A stretch of DNA of 64,000 nucleotides, from the IMG/VR virus record IMGVR_UViG_3300020160_000289, positions 27,549 to 91,548 of that record, one strand, 5' to 3'. The position numbers and the translations under genes are program-made. Source of the stretch: a virus. This document shows positions 1 to 10,100 of the stretch, piece after piece. Below the pieces are notes generated by a model. That model saw only the letters and a program-made list of their open reading frames with translations. It made no database searches and was not told where the DNA came from. How positions within the stretch are numbered: position 1 is the stretch's first letter; each line of letters opens with the position of its first letter.

Positions 1-734
1 GTAGATCCAGCATTACCTGCGTTACCTACACTGCCAGTAGCACCTGTTAGTCCGGTTGATCCTTGATTACCAGTGGCGCCAGTCGATCCTTGTGATCCCG
101 TTGAGCCAGCTGGTCCAGTAGCACCTGTTGTTCCTTGTAGACCTGTAGCACCAGTAGAACCTGGATTACCTAGTCCACCAGCACCTCCAGTAGCACCAAC
201 TGGTCCTGTCGAGCCGGTAGCACCGGGATAACCTGTAGCACCCTGACCGCCTGTTGCTCCTGTGCCACCAGTTTGTCCTGTCGCGCCCTGTGGCCCTGTT
301 GAACCAGCTGGTCCAGTAGAACCTGTTGATCCGGTGGCACCCGTTCCGCCAACCCCGCCAACACCTCCGCCAGCACCTGTAGCACCTACTGGTCCAGTAG
401 AGCCTGTGGTTCCCTGAGCACCTGTAGCACCTTGAGGGCCTGTTGATCCGGTAGAACCTGTAGTTCCTCGTAGCCCCGTAGCACCAGTGGAACCAAACGG
501 TCCAGTGGCACCTGTAGCACCCGTTGTTCCAATTGGACCCGTAGCACCTGTGCCTCCTTGAAAACCTGTAGAACCAGAATTTGGAGAAATAAACGATAAA
601 ACGCCTGTTCCATCCGTGGATAAAATGTAGCCAGTGGCGCCGACTTCAGATGGTAAGGTTAAAGTAACCGTACCTGTGTTGGGCGATTTTAGGGTTACGC
701 TTCCTTGTTGACTGGTATCTAAATTAATTGACAT
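1..734 (-). CDS. Collagen-like Gly-X-Thr repeat virion protein (3' part outside window)
   Basis: Translating the minus strand from the ATG at 734 gives an open frame to the window edge (about 244 codons seen, no stop). About 60 non-repetitive residues come first, then an almost unbroken run of Gly-X-Y triplets rich in Gly-Ala-Thr, Gly-Ser-Thr and Gly-Pro-X. Such collagen-like triplet runs occur in phage fibres and appendages, where they form trimeric rod shafts. Here Y is mostly Thr rather than Pro, as in bacterial and phage collagen-like proteins. A TAAATA-type late promoter lies just upstream (756-763), so late expression as a virion appendage is likely. The C-terminal knob, which would indicate its target, is not in the window. 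The repeat nature is certain; the exact role is inferred. Confidence 0.8.
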   Translation of the reverse strand, partial: MSINLDTSQQGSVTLKSPNTGTVTLTLPSEVGATGYILSTDGTGVLSFISPNSGSTGFQGGTGATGPIGTTGATGATGPFGSTGATGLRGTTGSTGSTGPQGATGAQGTTGSTGPVGATGAGGGVGGVGGTGATGSTGSTGPAGSTGPQGATGQTGGTGATGGQGATGYPGATGSTGPVGATGGAGGLGNPGSTGATGLQGTTGATGPAGSTGSQGSTGATGNQGSTGLTGATGSVGNAGNAGS

Positions 735-755
735 AGCTTATGACTTGTTATCCAA

Positions 756-763
756 TATTTATC
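756..763 (-). promoter_or_regulatory. Late promoter, GATAAATA
   Basis: The minus strand reads GATAAATA, one base from the T4 late consensus TATAAATA, about 20 bases upstream of the collagen-like gene start at 734. It lies in the short gap after the 232-residue fibre gene. Confidence 0.65.
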
Positions 764-770
764 TGTAAAT

Positions 771-1469
771 TTATGTTGTGATTTCCACAGTTTCGACTCT
801 TGCTACAAACCTTACAGGGTTTGAATCTGCGGCAGTTGCTACTACTTGAAGTCCTCCGTATACTGTATCTGCTATGACATTGACGTCATAGGCAGCATTG
901 CTTGACCAAATTTTTGTTTTGTTTACTACTTTTACAGCAGTAGAAGCAGTTCCTGTTACTTTAGAAATTATTCCATTAAATTCCCAAGCACCTTCGTTAG
1001 CAGATGTTGTGGCTTTTGCTGTAACTAAAATTTTAAAAGAAAACGCAGAATTATTTGGTAGTATAATTTGATTAGTCGTTCCTGCCGCAGTTCCATCTGT
1101 AGTTAATGCGGTTGCTATTGCGGCGGCTACTTGTCTACGTAGTATATAAAATCCTGCTTGAGCATCTCCGTCAAACTGGAAATTGCCCGAAGAGATTATA
1201 TGAGCATAGTTAATGTTTCTAGTAATAGCACCAGGGCCTACTACAAGATTGCCAGCGATACCGGCTCCGCCATACACAACCAATCCGCCTGTAGCAGTAC
1301 TAGTAGCATTTGTAGAAGTAGTTACAATTACTCTTTTAGCAGTAAACGGATCTAAGCTGGTAATTGCTGATTGAATCTGCCAGGCGTTGCCGTTCCAGAC
1401 CCAGGTCCTGGTTCCTATATTATAGGTATCGCCTACATTGGGATTTGAGGGAAAATTTAAATCTGCCAT
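771..1469 (-). CDS. Short fibre-type virion protein with one GALxVxGG module
   Basis: 232 residues. The N-terminus (residues 1-35) has a PxVGDTY...WVWNGxAW pattern seen at the start of many phage fibre and appendage proteins. Residues about 50-80 hold one copy of the STxTGxLVVxGGxGIxGN module found many times in the neighbouring giant fibres. The remaining 150 residues are a Thr/Ala/Val-rich beta-type domain without cysteine, probably a C-terminal head domain. A late promoter-like GTTAAATA lies 17 bases upstream (1486-1493). It sits between the collagen-like protein and the 1858-residue fibre, so it may be a small fibre or an adaptor sharing an oligomerisation module with them. The specific role is unknown. 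Confidence 0.7.
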   Translation of the reverse strand: MADLNFPSNPNVGDTYNIGTRTWVWNGNAWQIQSAITSLDPFTAKRVIVTTSTNATSTATGGLVVYGGAGIAGNLVVGPGAITRNINYAHIISSGNFQFDGDAQAGFYILRRQVAAAIATALTTDGTAAGTTNQIILPNNSAFSFKILVTAKATTSANEGAWEFNGIISKVTGTASTAVKVVNKTKIWSSNAAYDVNVIADTVYGGLQVVATAADSNPVRFVARVETVEITT

Positions 1470-1485
1470 AATTAATTAACCGTTC

Positions 1486-1493
1486 TATTTAAC
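1486..1493 (-). promoter_or_regulatory. Late promoter-like GTTAAATA
   Basis: TAAATA core on the minus strand, about 17 bases upstream of the start at 1469. It overlaps the stop codon region of the upstream fibre gene. Same spacing class as the other late sites in the window. Confidence 0.45.
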
Positions 1494-1494
1494 A

Positions 1495-4400
1495 TTACAT
1501 GGCTCCTGTAAATTGGATCCAATAGTACCGTGTACCACTCCATATCCACTGATACTCAACGCCAATGCTTGGATCAATCCAAAAATCGCCCAACCTGTTA
1601 GTTGATGTTGTAGGTGGAGTAGTTGATACTGTTACCCTTGGTGTATATAACGGTGTTCCCCCTTGACTATAAACATCTCCTTGTATATAAACATCACCTG
1701 TAACGCCTATACCGCCCGATACTTGGACAGCATTACCTGCTACAGTTGATGTAGAATTGCCTGTGTTTGTAAACGAAACTATATTCGTAGTTGTAGCGCC
1801 ACGGTTTGTTATACTCTGTAACGTGCTTGTATTCCATACAGTAACCGCGCCAGTTGAAGTGCTAATCGCTGTATCTGTTCCAGCAGTTATGAAGCTTACA
1901 TAACTACCAACACCGCCTGTTCCTGATGTTAAAACTTCGTATCCAGCAACGAATAATTTTTCACCAATATAAACTGTTCCGCCAATGCCTGCCCCGCCAA
2001 TGATAGTTATTGCTCCGGTCAGTGTGCTTGTTGCCGAAGTAGAGTTGACTAATTCTAAAGAACCAAATTTAGCAGATCCCCATGTTCCTGTATTAGAGAA
2101 AGCAGCCGGATAGTTTTCAACTCCGCCGGGATAGACATTAGTTTTATAAACTAATTTTTGAGTAGCATTATCCATACCTAAGAAGGCATGGTTATCATAG
2201 GCAGTATTAAGTGTGCTTGTTGTGTTATAGTGAAGTACTAGACCTCTATCGTACCCGTCGTTAATGCCTAATAGCGTATCGTTGGCACCAGCGCCTAACT
2301 CGATAACAGGATCAGTTATATAAGTTTGTGTAGAATTTACAAAAGTTTGACTACCAAATACCTGTAACGAACCATTAATTACTGCGTTACCGTTGACATT
2401 TAGTGCCCCGCCAATACCTACGCCACCAGTTACAACTAATGCTCCGTTGGTTGTAGCAGTACTTGCCGTAGCATTAGTAATACGAATAGCGTTATTAGTT
2501 GTAGATCCTCTATTCGTGACACTTTGTAAAGTACTAGTATTCGAGATTGTAATAGTACCGGTATTGGATGTAACTGAAAGATCAGCACCTGCTGTTAGAG
2601 TTTGAACACCTAAGTTAGTAATGGTAACAATACCGGTACCGGAATTTACACCTATATAGGTCGAACCTTGTATAGCAATTACACCGGTGTTGTCAATAGT
2701 AAATGAAGTTGCTGTGCCAACAGTGACAGCACCGGATCTAATACTAATTCCTGTTCCGCCAACTGGGGTAACACTTGTTACGACTCGATTTGATTGATCG
2801 TAAAGGGCACCTGCGAATACGTTTCCTGCTATTCCTGCGCCACCTGCTATAATTACAGCACCGGTACTTGTGCTTATTGAAGCAGTAGTAGCAGTTACAT
2901 TAAGAATGCCGGAAACGTTAACAGTATTTAGATTTGAAGTAAGGAGAACGTCTAGAGTATTACCAATAGTTGCGTTACCTTGCGGAATGCTAAGTCCGCC
3001 AATAATGATTGAATTAGTGGTAGAATTTCCTCTGGAGGTAACAGCGGTAAGGTCGTCAATACTTTGAATTATTACGTTACCGGTACTGGTATTAATAGAA
3101 ATACCGCCACCCGATGCTGTGTTAATAGATGTTACACCATAAGTTCCTAGGGTAGCATTTGTAATTACTAAACTTCCATTAGCATAGATGTTGTTAGCTT
3201 TAATATCTCCACCAACTTCTAGCTGTGCAGTAGCAGTGGTTACATTGATACCAACAAAATTTGAACCAAATCCTCCTTGTTGGACACGAATAACTTCATT
3301 TGGTCCAAGTGCTAAACCTAAAGCACTGTTTACATTTAGAGAAAAATATCCTGTTGAATTTGTTCCTGTAAAGTATAGATCTAATAATCCGCCAGTTGAA
3401 TCGTTCCATGATTGGAGACGATAATTTCCGTTTACGTTTAATGGGGATCTCGAATCAACGCCACCGTCTCCAACAGTTACTTCTCCAGTTACATACGTTC
3501 GTTTAGCAACATACAATCCGCCGGATAACTGTACGGCAAATTGACTTCCGTTAATTGTAGCTTGAGATGTATTAGAGAATGTTATTGCTCTATCAGTTGT
3601 TGCCCCGCGCTGTGTAACTAATTGAAGAGTATCAGTTTCTGTCGTTAATGTCTTAACGCCATTTGAGTAAATGTCCTTGGCCCAAATGTCTCCAGTGACT
3701 CCGATACCGCCTGCTACTGTTAGTGCTCCAGTAGTAGTAGAAGTAGACGACGTAGCATTAGTAATGTTTATAGCATTAGTAGTAGTAAATCCTCTACCGG
3801 TCACTGTCTGCAAGGTGCTATTATTCCAAACATACACTTGTCCAGTTTGACTACTTACCGAAGTATCAGTGCCGGCATATAGTGCTGTTATACCTAAACT
3901 GCCGATGCTACCTTGAGTAACAACTAAGCTACCGTCTGAATAGAGATTGGCACCGTAAATATCGCCGCCGACACCTAATCCGCCAACTATAGTGACCGCA
4001 CCAGTTACTGTACTAGTTGCCTGAGAAGTATTTGTAAATTGTACTACAACGTTAGTAGAACTTCCTCTACTGGTTACGGTCTGTAATGTGCTTGTAGTCC
4101 ATACGGTTACTGCTCCAGTTGAAGTGTTTACCGCGGTATCTGTTCCGGCAGTAAGAGTTGTTACAGCATACTGAGGAATAGTTACAATAGAAATTAACTT
4201 GCCGTCGACGTCATAAAAGTTAGCGCCGCTATAAACTCTCTTGGCAAAGTATGCTCCACCGTTGGATATTAGTGAGCCAGAACCACTACCGCTAGAATCG
4301 CCAGTACTTTCTAATTTTAGTGTACCAAATCTTGCGGCACCCCACGTTCCTAAACTAAGGAATGAAGGAGTAATTTGACTAAATGGTCCAGTGGCTACTC

Positions 4401-7071
4401 CAGTTTTAAAGATCAACGTTTCTGATGCGTTGTCCATACCAAAGAAGCTTCGTCTGTATGTTGCTGTGCTAATGACCGCGCTAGGATTATAGTGGAATAA
4501 TAAACCTCGATCAAATCCGTCGTTTATTAAGATATCAGAATTGTCTGGGTTAGTACCTAAATCTATTACAGGGTCTGCGATAGAAGTCTGAGTACTGTTC
4601 ACTATTGTGGTCGTACCTTTAACAGTTAGGTTACCAACAACAGTAGCACTTCCACCCACATAGATATCTTTGCCAATACCTACGCCACCGTTAACAACAA
4701 TAGCACCGGTGGTGGTCGATACAGCATTATCCATGCTGGTAGCAAACAACTGATTAGTAAAGTTTAAACTGCCGTTTACCTGTAGATCGCTTTCGATTGT
4801 GGTCAATGACCCCGATGGATCTAATACAAGATTACCGCTAATTGTTTGAACTCTGTTTGACGAGAATAATAATGAACCAACCTGAATACTTGTTGGCTGA
4901 AGCACTGACGCATTAACGCCGTCACTGATTGTTAAACTTGATAACGGTCCTAATCTAAAGTTGGCCGTTCCAAAATCCACGTTGCCTGAACGCTGATTAA
5001 TACGGAACTGATCGCCGACACGGAAATCTCCAAGTTGATCAACTGTTTGATAGTAAACTTTTGCGCCGTTTAGTTTGACAATTTCATTATCTTGTACAGT
5101 TAGTGTCGGATCGTTGGTAAAATCTTTTCCTGAGCCAATGAAGCTCATGTTAAACGCAATGGCTTTTATGTCAATACCTTCACCGTCGGCATAGATACCA
5201 TAATTTCCGTAGCAGGCTGCGCTGCCGATACATCTTAACTCACCACCAAACTGTCTGTAGTCTGCTAGAGTAATCTGAAGGGCGCTGGCAACAACTGTGG
5301 CTGTATAAGAAGCAGTTGTTGAATAGATATTTTGTGCGCCCTGCCCATCATCTTTAAAATCTATACTGGTAGTGGCTCCATCTGCGTGGATCAATATTGT
5401 AGTATAAACATCAGAATTATAAGCAGTAGTGCTAGGAGTAAACGTGGTGGTGTTTCTACAAATGTTACTAACACGGATTTCATCCATGTAACCCTTTAAC
5501 GATACACTAGGTACTACTCCGTTACCACCAATTTCTAAAGCATCGCTGTTAGTGATACTGGCTGTTGCTGTGGTAGTTCCTTCTAGAACACCGTTAACAA
5601 ACAATCTGTTGGTGTTAAACGCATCTCGAGACATTTGCACATGATACCAACTGCCTGCGCTCAATGCTGTAGTTGCTGTGAATAGGATAGTACCGTGTTG
5701 GCCGACTAGCTTATTGTCGGCTCCAATGTACATACCAAAGGTAGTCGAAGGTGCCGACCCTTTGTTAAACAGTTGTTGTTTAGCATTAATGGAATCTAAA
5801 TAGACCCAAGATTCTAACGTGTAGGCGTTTAGGCCGTACTGTAAATCACTGTCACTAACAATGTTTAATAAGTCGCCGTTGGTTGTAAAATGTGCTGATG
5901 CTGTTCCAATTTTACGTTGGAAGCTGTCCATTGCTACATTACCGTAGACATTAATTACTTTGCCGCTACGATCTTGTGCTTCAACAAAGCCGCTGGCCTT
6001 GCCAGTTAGATATATGTATTCTGGAGTTACTTCATTAATAACGCCACTAGCCGCTACGGTACCTGTAGAGCTGATGTAATATAAATTATGCCCTACGGTG
6101 AATGTACCTGTGCTGTTGGCTAATCGTAATCGTGTACGGCCGGCGCCGCCCCAACCGGCTGATCCACTTTCGTAATGGATTCCTTTGTTGGCAAAATAGC
6201 TAAAGCCGTTTAGTAACTCTACTCGTGTACCGTTAGTAACATATACTGCGGTAGCATTTGGAGTAATGAATGTTGCTTCGTTGAATAAAAATGCCGCTTC
6301 AAGACTGGTAGAATCTACAAGAGCACCATCTAAGTATGCGCCGCCACCAGCATCTGTGCTGTCGTAGCCATATGGATCGCCTGATACAGGATTAGATCCT
6401 TTTGTAATAACACTAACTCGTTCTACATAGGGACTACGTGTTGTAATTTTCATTCCAGGATCGTATTCAAACGCATAACCTGGTTTATAAAATCCGCCAA
6501 CTGTAAGGTCGCTGATTGTAGTTTCGCCATTTAATAAAAATGCTGAACTGGTATTTGTTGCTGTAGTAGGTTTTACATATACTTGTCGAAGGCCTGCGCC
6601 ACGAACACTGACTCCGGTAGGAACAGTTAGTGGAAATTGTTCAGTATAGGTACCAGCAAGGATGTGTACAACTGCATTTTCTCCCACTGCGCCCGCAAGC
6701 TCTAAACCTTGCTTAATTGTTTGTACTGCGCTCTGAGGAATTTTTCCGTTAGCAGTATCATCACCTTGTTCGGAAACATAAAATACATGTTGGTCGGCTC
6801 GAAGGATATCCGTACCTTGTATTCTTAGTGTTCCGCCAATGTTTACATCACTGGAAAAGCCAACGCCGCCTAAAACTGTTAGGGCACCAGAAGTTGAATT
6901 CGTCGAAGAAGTAGTGGAAACAATGTTTAGCGGGCCGCCAAACGTAGATTGGCCAGATAGGCCTATGCCCCCTTTGATTATTAGGGCACCTGTAGTTGTG
7001 CTTGTCGATGTGGCAGTTAATCCGTTAAGGACTACCGCACCGTTTTTAACGATGAAATCACTTTGTGCCAT
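1495..7071 (-). CDS. Giant modular tail fibre, beta-helix with LamG-like insert
   Basis: 1858 residues. Order seen: two GALxVxGGxG modules (residues about 25-85); a pectin-lyase-like beta-helix starting with a FYVSEQGDD motif (about 95-370); a concanavalin/LamG-like domain (about 375-555; pattern LESWVYLDS, GSWYHVQMSRD, LFVNGVLEG, GYMDEIRVSN); beta-helix resumption and a VKLNGAKVYYQTVDQLGDFR segment shared with the other giants (to about 700). A long shaft follows with about nine more GALxVxGG modules and two copies of a DPVIDLG...DRGL..HYN...FGMDN domain. It ends in a short Tyr/Trp-rich tip (FWIDPSIGVEYQW). LamG domains usually bind glycans and beta-helices form trimeric phage fibre shafts, so host-surface recognition is the likely role. 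A terminator and a late promoter separate it from the gene upstream. Confidence 0.8.
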   Translation of the reverse strand: MAQSDFIVKNGAVVLNGLTATSTSTTTGALIIKGGIGLSGQSTFGGPLNIVSTTSSTNSTSGALTVLGGVGFSSDVNIGGTLRIQGTDILRADQHVFYVSEQGDDTANGKIPQSAVQTIKQGLELAGAVGENAVVHILAGTYTEQFPLTVPTGVSVRGAGLRQVYVKPTTATNTSSAFLLNGETTISDLTVGGFYKPGYAFEYDPGMKITTRSPYVERVSVITKGSNPVSGDPYGYDSTDAGGGAYLDGALVDSTSLEAAFLFNEATFITPNATAVYVTNGTRVELLNGFSYFANKGIHYESGSAGWGGAGRTRLRLANSTGTFTVGHNLYYISSTGTVAASGVINEVTPEYIYLTGKASGFVEAQDRSGKVINVYGNVAMDSFQRKIGTASAHFTTNGDLLNIVSDSDLQYGLNAYTLESWVYLDSINAKQQLFNKGSAPSTTFGMYIGADNKLVGQHGTILFTATTALSAGSWYHVQMSRDAFNTNRLFVNGVLEGTTTATASITNSDALEIGGNGVVPSVSLKGYMDEIRVSNICRNTTTFTPSTTAYNSDVYTTILIHADGATTSIDFKDDGQGAQNIYSTTASYTATVVASALQITLADYRQFGGELRCIGSAACYGNYGIYADGEGIDIKAIAFNMSFIGSGKDFTNDPTLTVQDNEIVKLNGAKVYYQTVDQLGDFRVGDQFRINQRSGNVDFGTANFRLGPLSSLTISDGVNASVLQPTSIQVGSLLFSSNRVQTISGNLVLDPSGSLTTIESDLQVNGSLNFTNQLFATSMDNAVSTTTGAIVVNGGVGIGKDIYVGGSATVVGNLTVKGTTTIVNSTQTSIADPVIDLGTNPDNSDILINDGFDRGLLFHYNPSAVISTATYRRSFFGMDNASETLIFKTGVATGPFSQITPSFLSLGTWGAARFGTLKLESTGDSSGSGSGSLISNGGAYFAKRVYSGANFYDVDGKLISIVTIPQYAVTTLTAGTDTAVNTSTGAVTVWTTSTLQTVTSRGSSTNVVVQFTNTSQATSTVTGAVTIVGGLGVGGDIYGANLYSDGSLVVTQGSIGSLGITALYAGTDTSVSSQTGQVYVWNNSTLQTVTGRGFTTTNAINITNATSSTSTTTGALTVAGGIGVTGDIWAKDIYSNGVKTLTTETDTLQLVTQRGATTDRAITFSNTSQATINGSQFAVQLSGGLYVAKRTYVTGEVTVGDGGVDSRSPLNVNGNYRLQSWNDSTGGLLDLYFTGTNSTGYFSLNVNSALGLALGPNEVIRVQQGGFGSNFVGINVTTATAQLEVGGDIKANNIYANGSLVITNATLGTYGVTSINTASGGGISINTSTGNVIIQSIDDLTAVTSRGNSTTNSIIIGGLSIPQGNATIGNTLDVLLTSNLNTVNVSGILNVTATTASISTSTGAVIIAGGAGIAGNVFAGALYDQSNRVVTSVTPVGGTGISIRSGAVTVGTATSFTIDNTGVIAIQGSTYIGVNSGTGIVTITNLGVQTLTAGADLSVTSNTGTITISNTSTLQSVTNRGSTTNNAIRITNATASTATTNGALVVTGGVGIGGALNVNGNAVINGSLQVFGSQTFVNSTQTYITDPVIELGAGANDTLLGINDGYDRGLVLHYNTTSTLNTAYDNHAFLGMDNATQKLVYKTNVYPGGVENYPAAFSNTGTWGSAKFGSLELVNSTSATSTLTGAITIIGGAGIGGTVYIGEKLFVAGYEVLTSGTGGVGSYVSFITAGTDTAISTSTGAVTVWNTSTLQSITNRGATTTNIVSFTNTGNSTSTVAGNAVQVSGGIGVTGDVYIQGDVYSQGGTPLYTPRVTVSTTPPTTSTNRLGDFWIDPSIGVEYQWIWSGTRYYWIQFTGAM

Positions 7072-7110
7072 TCAGTTTCCCTTTCCACGTGAAGGCGGCT
7101 TTAATAGAAA

Positions 7111-7118
7111 TATTTATC
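7111..7118 (-). promoter_or_regulatory. Late promoter, GATAAATA
   Basis: GATAAATA on the minus strand, about 40 bases upstream of the 1858-residue fibre start and immediately downstream of a terminator hairpin. The fibre therefore starts its own transcription unit. Confidence 0.65.
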
Positions 7119-7125
7119 CGTATGT

Positions 7126-7148
7126 TAAAAAGGGCTCCTAAGAGCCCT
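7126..7148 (-). terminator. Rho-independent terminator after the 1088-residue fibre
   Basis: AGGGCTC (7131-7137) pairs perfectly with GAGCCCT (7142-7148) around a 4-base loop. On the minus strand the stem is followed by a T run. It begins 6 bases after the stop codon of the upstream fibre gene. Confidence 0.8.
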
Positions 7149-7153
7149 AAGTG

Positions 7154-10100
7154 TTAGGTTACAATAGCCATTCGTAACGCTCGTATGTTCATACTCACCG
7201 GAGTATAGTTAGGAGTAAAGACCACTTGTATATCACCTGTGTTATAGCTAACATCAAATGCTCCAAGTTCTCCTGTGTTGGTAAGAATGCCATACTGACT
7301 GATGTACACGCCATTTTGTGTTGCGCTTCCGTCGTAAGTTACCATCAACTCTACTACATGGAATTTATTAGGTGTACCAGTATCAGTCACTTGAACTAGA
7401 TATTTTGCTGTTGTAAATTGATTTCCTACATAAGTATCGATCAATACTGGACTAGTATCATTTTTACCCGCTACTTTAGAAGAACTAATTTTGTTAGAAT
7501 CAGCCGCTGTTCCAGTACCAATTAATAGAGACCCTGCTTTAGCATAGCCGCCGGCAGTAATGTTTCCGCTGATACCTACGCCACCAAATACCTGTAATGC
7601 TCCAGTTGCTGTAGTACCGTCGTTTCCGCTAGATGTATTGATCCTTACATCACCGTTGGAAACGTATAATGCCCATTTCTTAGTAGCAGTTGCGCCGCCA
7701 GTAAATGTTGGAGCATTATCGATATATAATGTGGTAGCATTGTCCCAGTTAGGCGCAAGTGTACCAAGTATTGTCGGTTGACCCAAACTGTGAATTGCTA
7801 AAGTACCGGCATTTGCTCCGATTGTTGTTAAATCAACATATGAAGAAGCAGGCAATGATAAACCTGCGCCAGTTGTTCCAATGACAGATTTTGATACTGT
7901 GCCGTTTCTTGTGATAGATCCGCCAATGTAAACATCTTTAGCAATGCCCGCACCGCCATCAACAATTATCGCACCGCTATTTGTTCCAATGGATGTTGTT
8001 GTAGACTGTACACGTATGTTTCCGCCGATCCAAACATCTTGTCCAATACCTACTCCGCCAACAACAGTTAAATCTCCTGTAGTCGTCGATACAGCATTTG
8101 ATCCGCTGGTGATACTAGCAGTCTCAATATTGATTCTGGTAGCATTAATGGTCTTGCCAACGCCCAATCCACCGGCAATTACAATGGCACCTGTAGTTTT
8201 ATCAGTACTATCAATAGTACTTAATACATCTAAACGTTCAACAGTCAATGTATTAACAACACTAACCAATCCACCAACGTTTAAATCACCGTAAATGCCT
8301 GCGCCACCTTGTACAACCAATGCGCCTGTGTCGGAACTAGTGCTTTCTGTAGCATCGTATATTCTTGTTTGGCCGCCAACATTAAGTCTCTTGCCAATGC
8401 CAACACCGCCATCAACTACTAACGCACCGCTAGCGGTATTATAGGACTCTGTTAGATTGTAAACATGTATCGTACCTGTAGTAGTTACACTGCCGCCAAT
8501 GTTAAGATCTTGACCAATACCAACGCCACCATTAATAATAACAGCACCGGTGCTAGTACCATATGACGGAGTTTGATTCGAGAAGTAGAATGTATTGGTA
8601 AATTCACCGCCAATTCCTGCGTTAACTGTACCGGTTGTTAAAATTTGTGCGCCGTTGATCCAGCCTTGATCGGCTACATACAAATACTTTGTGCCAATGC
8701 CGCCGTCTGGAACTTTTATAGCATTATTTTCAATGCTGGTTATGCTCCAATGCTCGGCTGTATTTGTTACAGTATTGGCAAATATAGAATTATTGCCAAA
8801 GTATGCTCCGCCTGTTACTCTTAAGGTGCCTGTTAAGTTGTCTGTTGAAACATTATTGTCTCGTAAAACTAAACTACCAGCTTCTAAAGTACTCCAGGTC
8901 CCTGAGTTGTAGTAATCACCATACGGATCGTTACCGCCTACATCTGAATCGATGCCTTGTTTAAAAATAAAGCGTTGTGTAGTATTTTCTAAACCTAAGA
9001 AAGCTCTAAAATCACTTGCTGTGTTGACAGCAGTTTGATAATGAATTAATAAACCCTTGTCATAGATATCTGGTACTGTTAAGATACCTTTATTAGGAGC
9101 ACCGCCAATATCAATTACAGGATCAACAATATATGTATTTGTAGAATTAACTGTTACCTGTGTACCTTGACCTAATAGTAATAAGTCGCCTTCAATTATG
9201 GCGCTGCCTTTAACTGTTAGATCTCTACCTACCCAAGCACCTCCAGCAACTACTAATGCATTTGACGCTTCTGTTCCTGTAGAAGTAGCAGTACTTCCAA
9301 TGATTAAATTCTTACCTATTCCAACGCCACCTGCTACAGTAAAAGGTGCTGTCGCAGAATCAGTAGCAATGGTATCATTAACAACTTTAATTGTATCGGC
9401 TGTTAAGTTTCTTCCAACAGCAACACCACCAGTTACTACTAATGCGCCTACACCTTGACCTATTGAGTCCGTATTATCGGAAATTTGTATAAGACTTTCG
9501 AATCTCGATGGACCAGCAACTCCAATACCACCAGAAGTTATTTGAACAGCATTGCCGCCTACAGTTGATGTACTGCCTTGATTAGATGTAAAGAATCCTC
9601 GTTGAGCCCATATGTCTTGTCCAACTCCGAGGCCGCCGTTAATAACAAGTGCGCCTGTTGAAGTTGATACAGCATTTTGTGTACTTTGAATAGTGGCCGT
9701 AGTTAGGACAGCAAGATAGCCACCAACATAAACATTACCGCTGATGCCTGCTCCACCGCCTTTAGACAGTATCAACGCACCGGTTTGTGTACTAACTGCC
9801 TGCGTACTTGTGGAAATTAAGATACCGTCGGGGAATTCTGCCAAACCTACGTTTGCTGTAGCACGAGTTAAAATTTCGCTGTCGTTTAATTGGAACGGAC
9901 CGTAAAAGCTGCCGCCGCCTTGACCGTAAATTCCGTTACCAAAACTAATACCGCCATTAACCTGTAGGGCTTGGCCTGCTGCAGTTGATGTACTGCCTTT
10001 TGTTTCGCCGATGAAGACTGTACCAGAAGTAATATAAACTGACCAGGCTTTTTCAATTGTTAAATTGGCGCCACCTGTTGGTGCGCCTTTAATATATAAA

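Noticed and set aside
1158-9458. Many plus-strand open frames of 60-120 codons opposite the fibre genes
   Set aside because: They mirror Thr/Ala/Gly-rich repeats of the real minus-strand genes and lack ribosome-binding sites and promoters.
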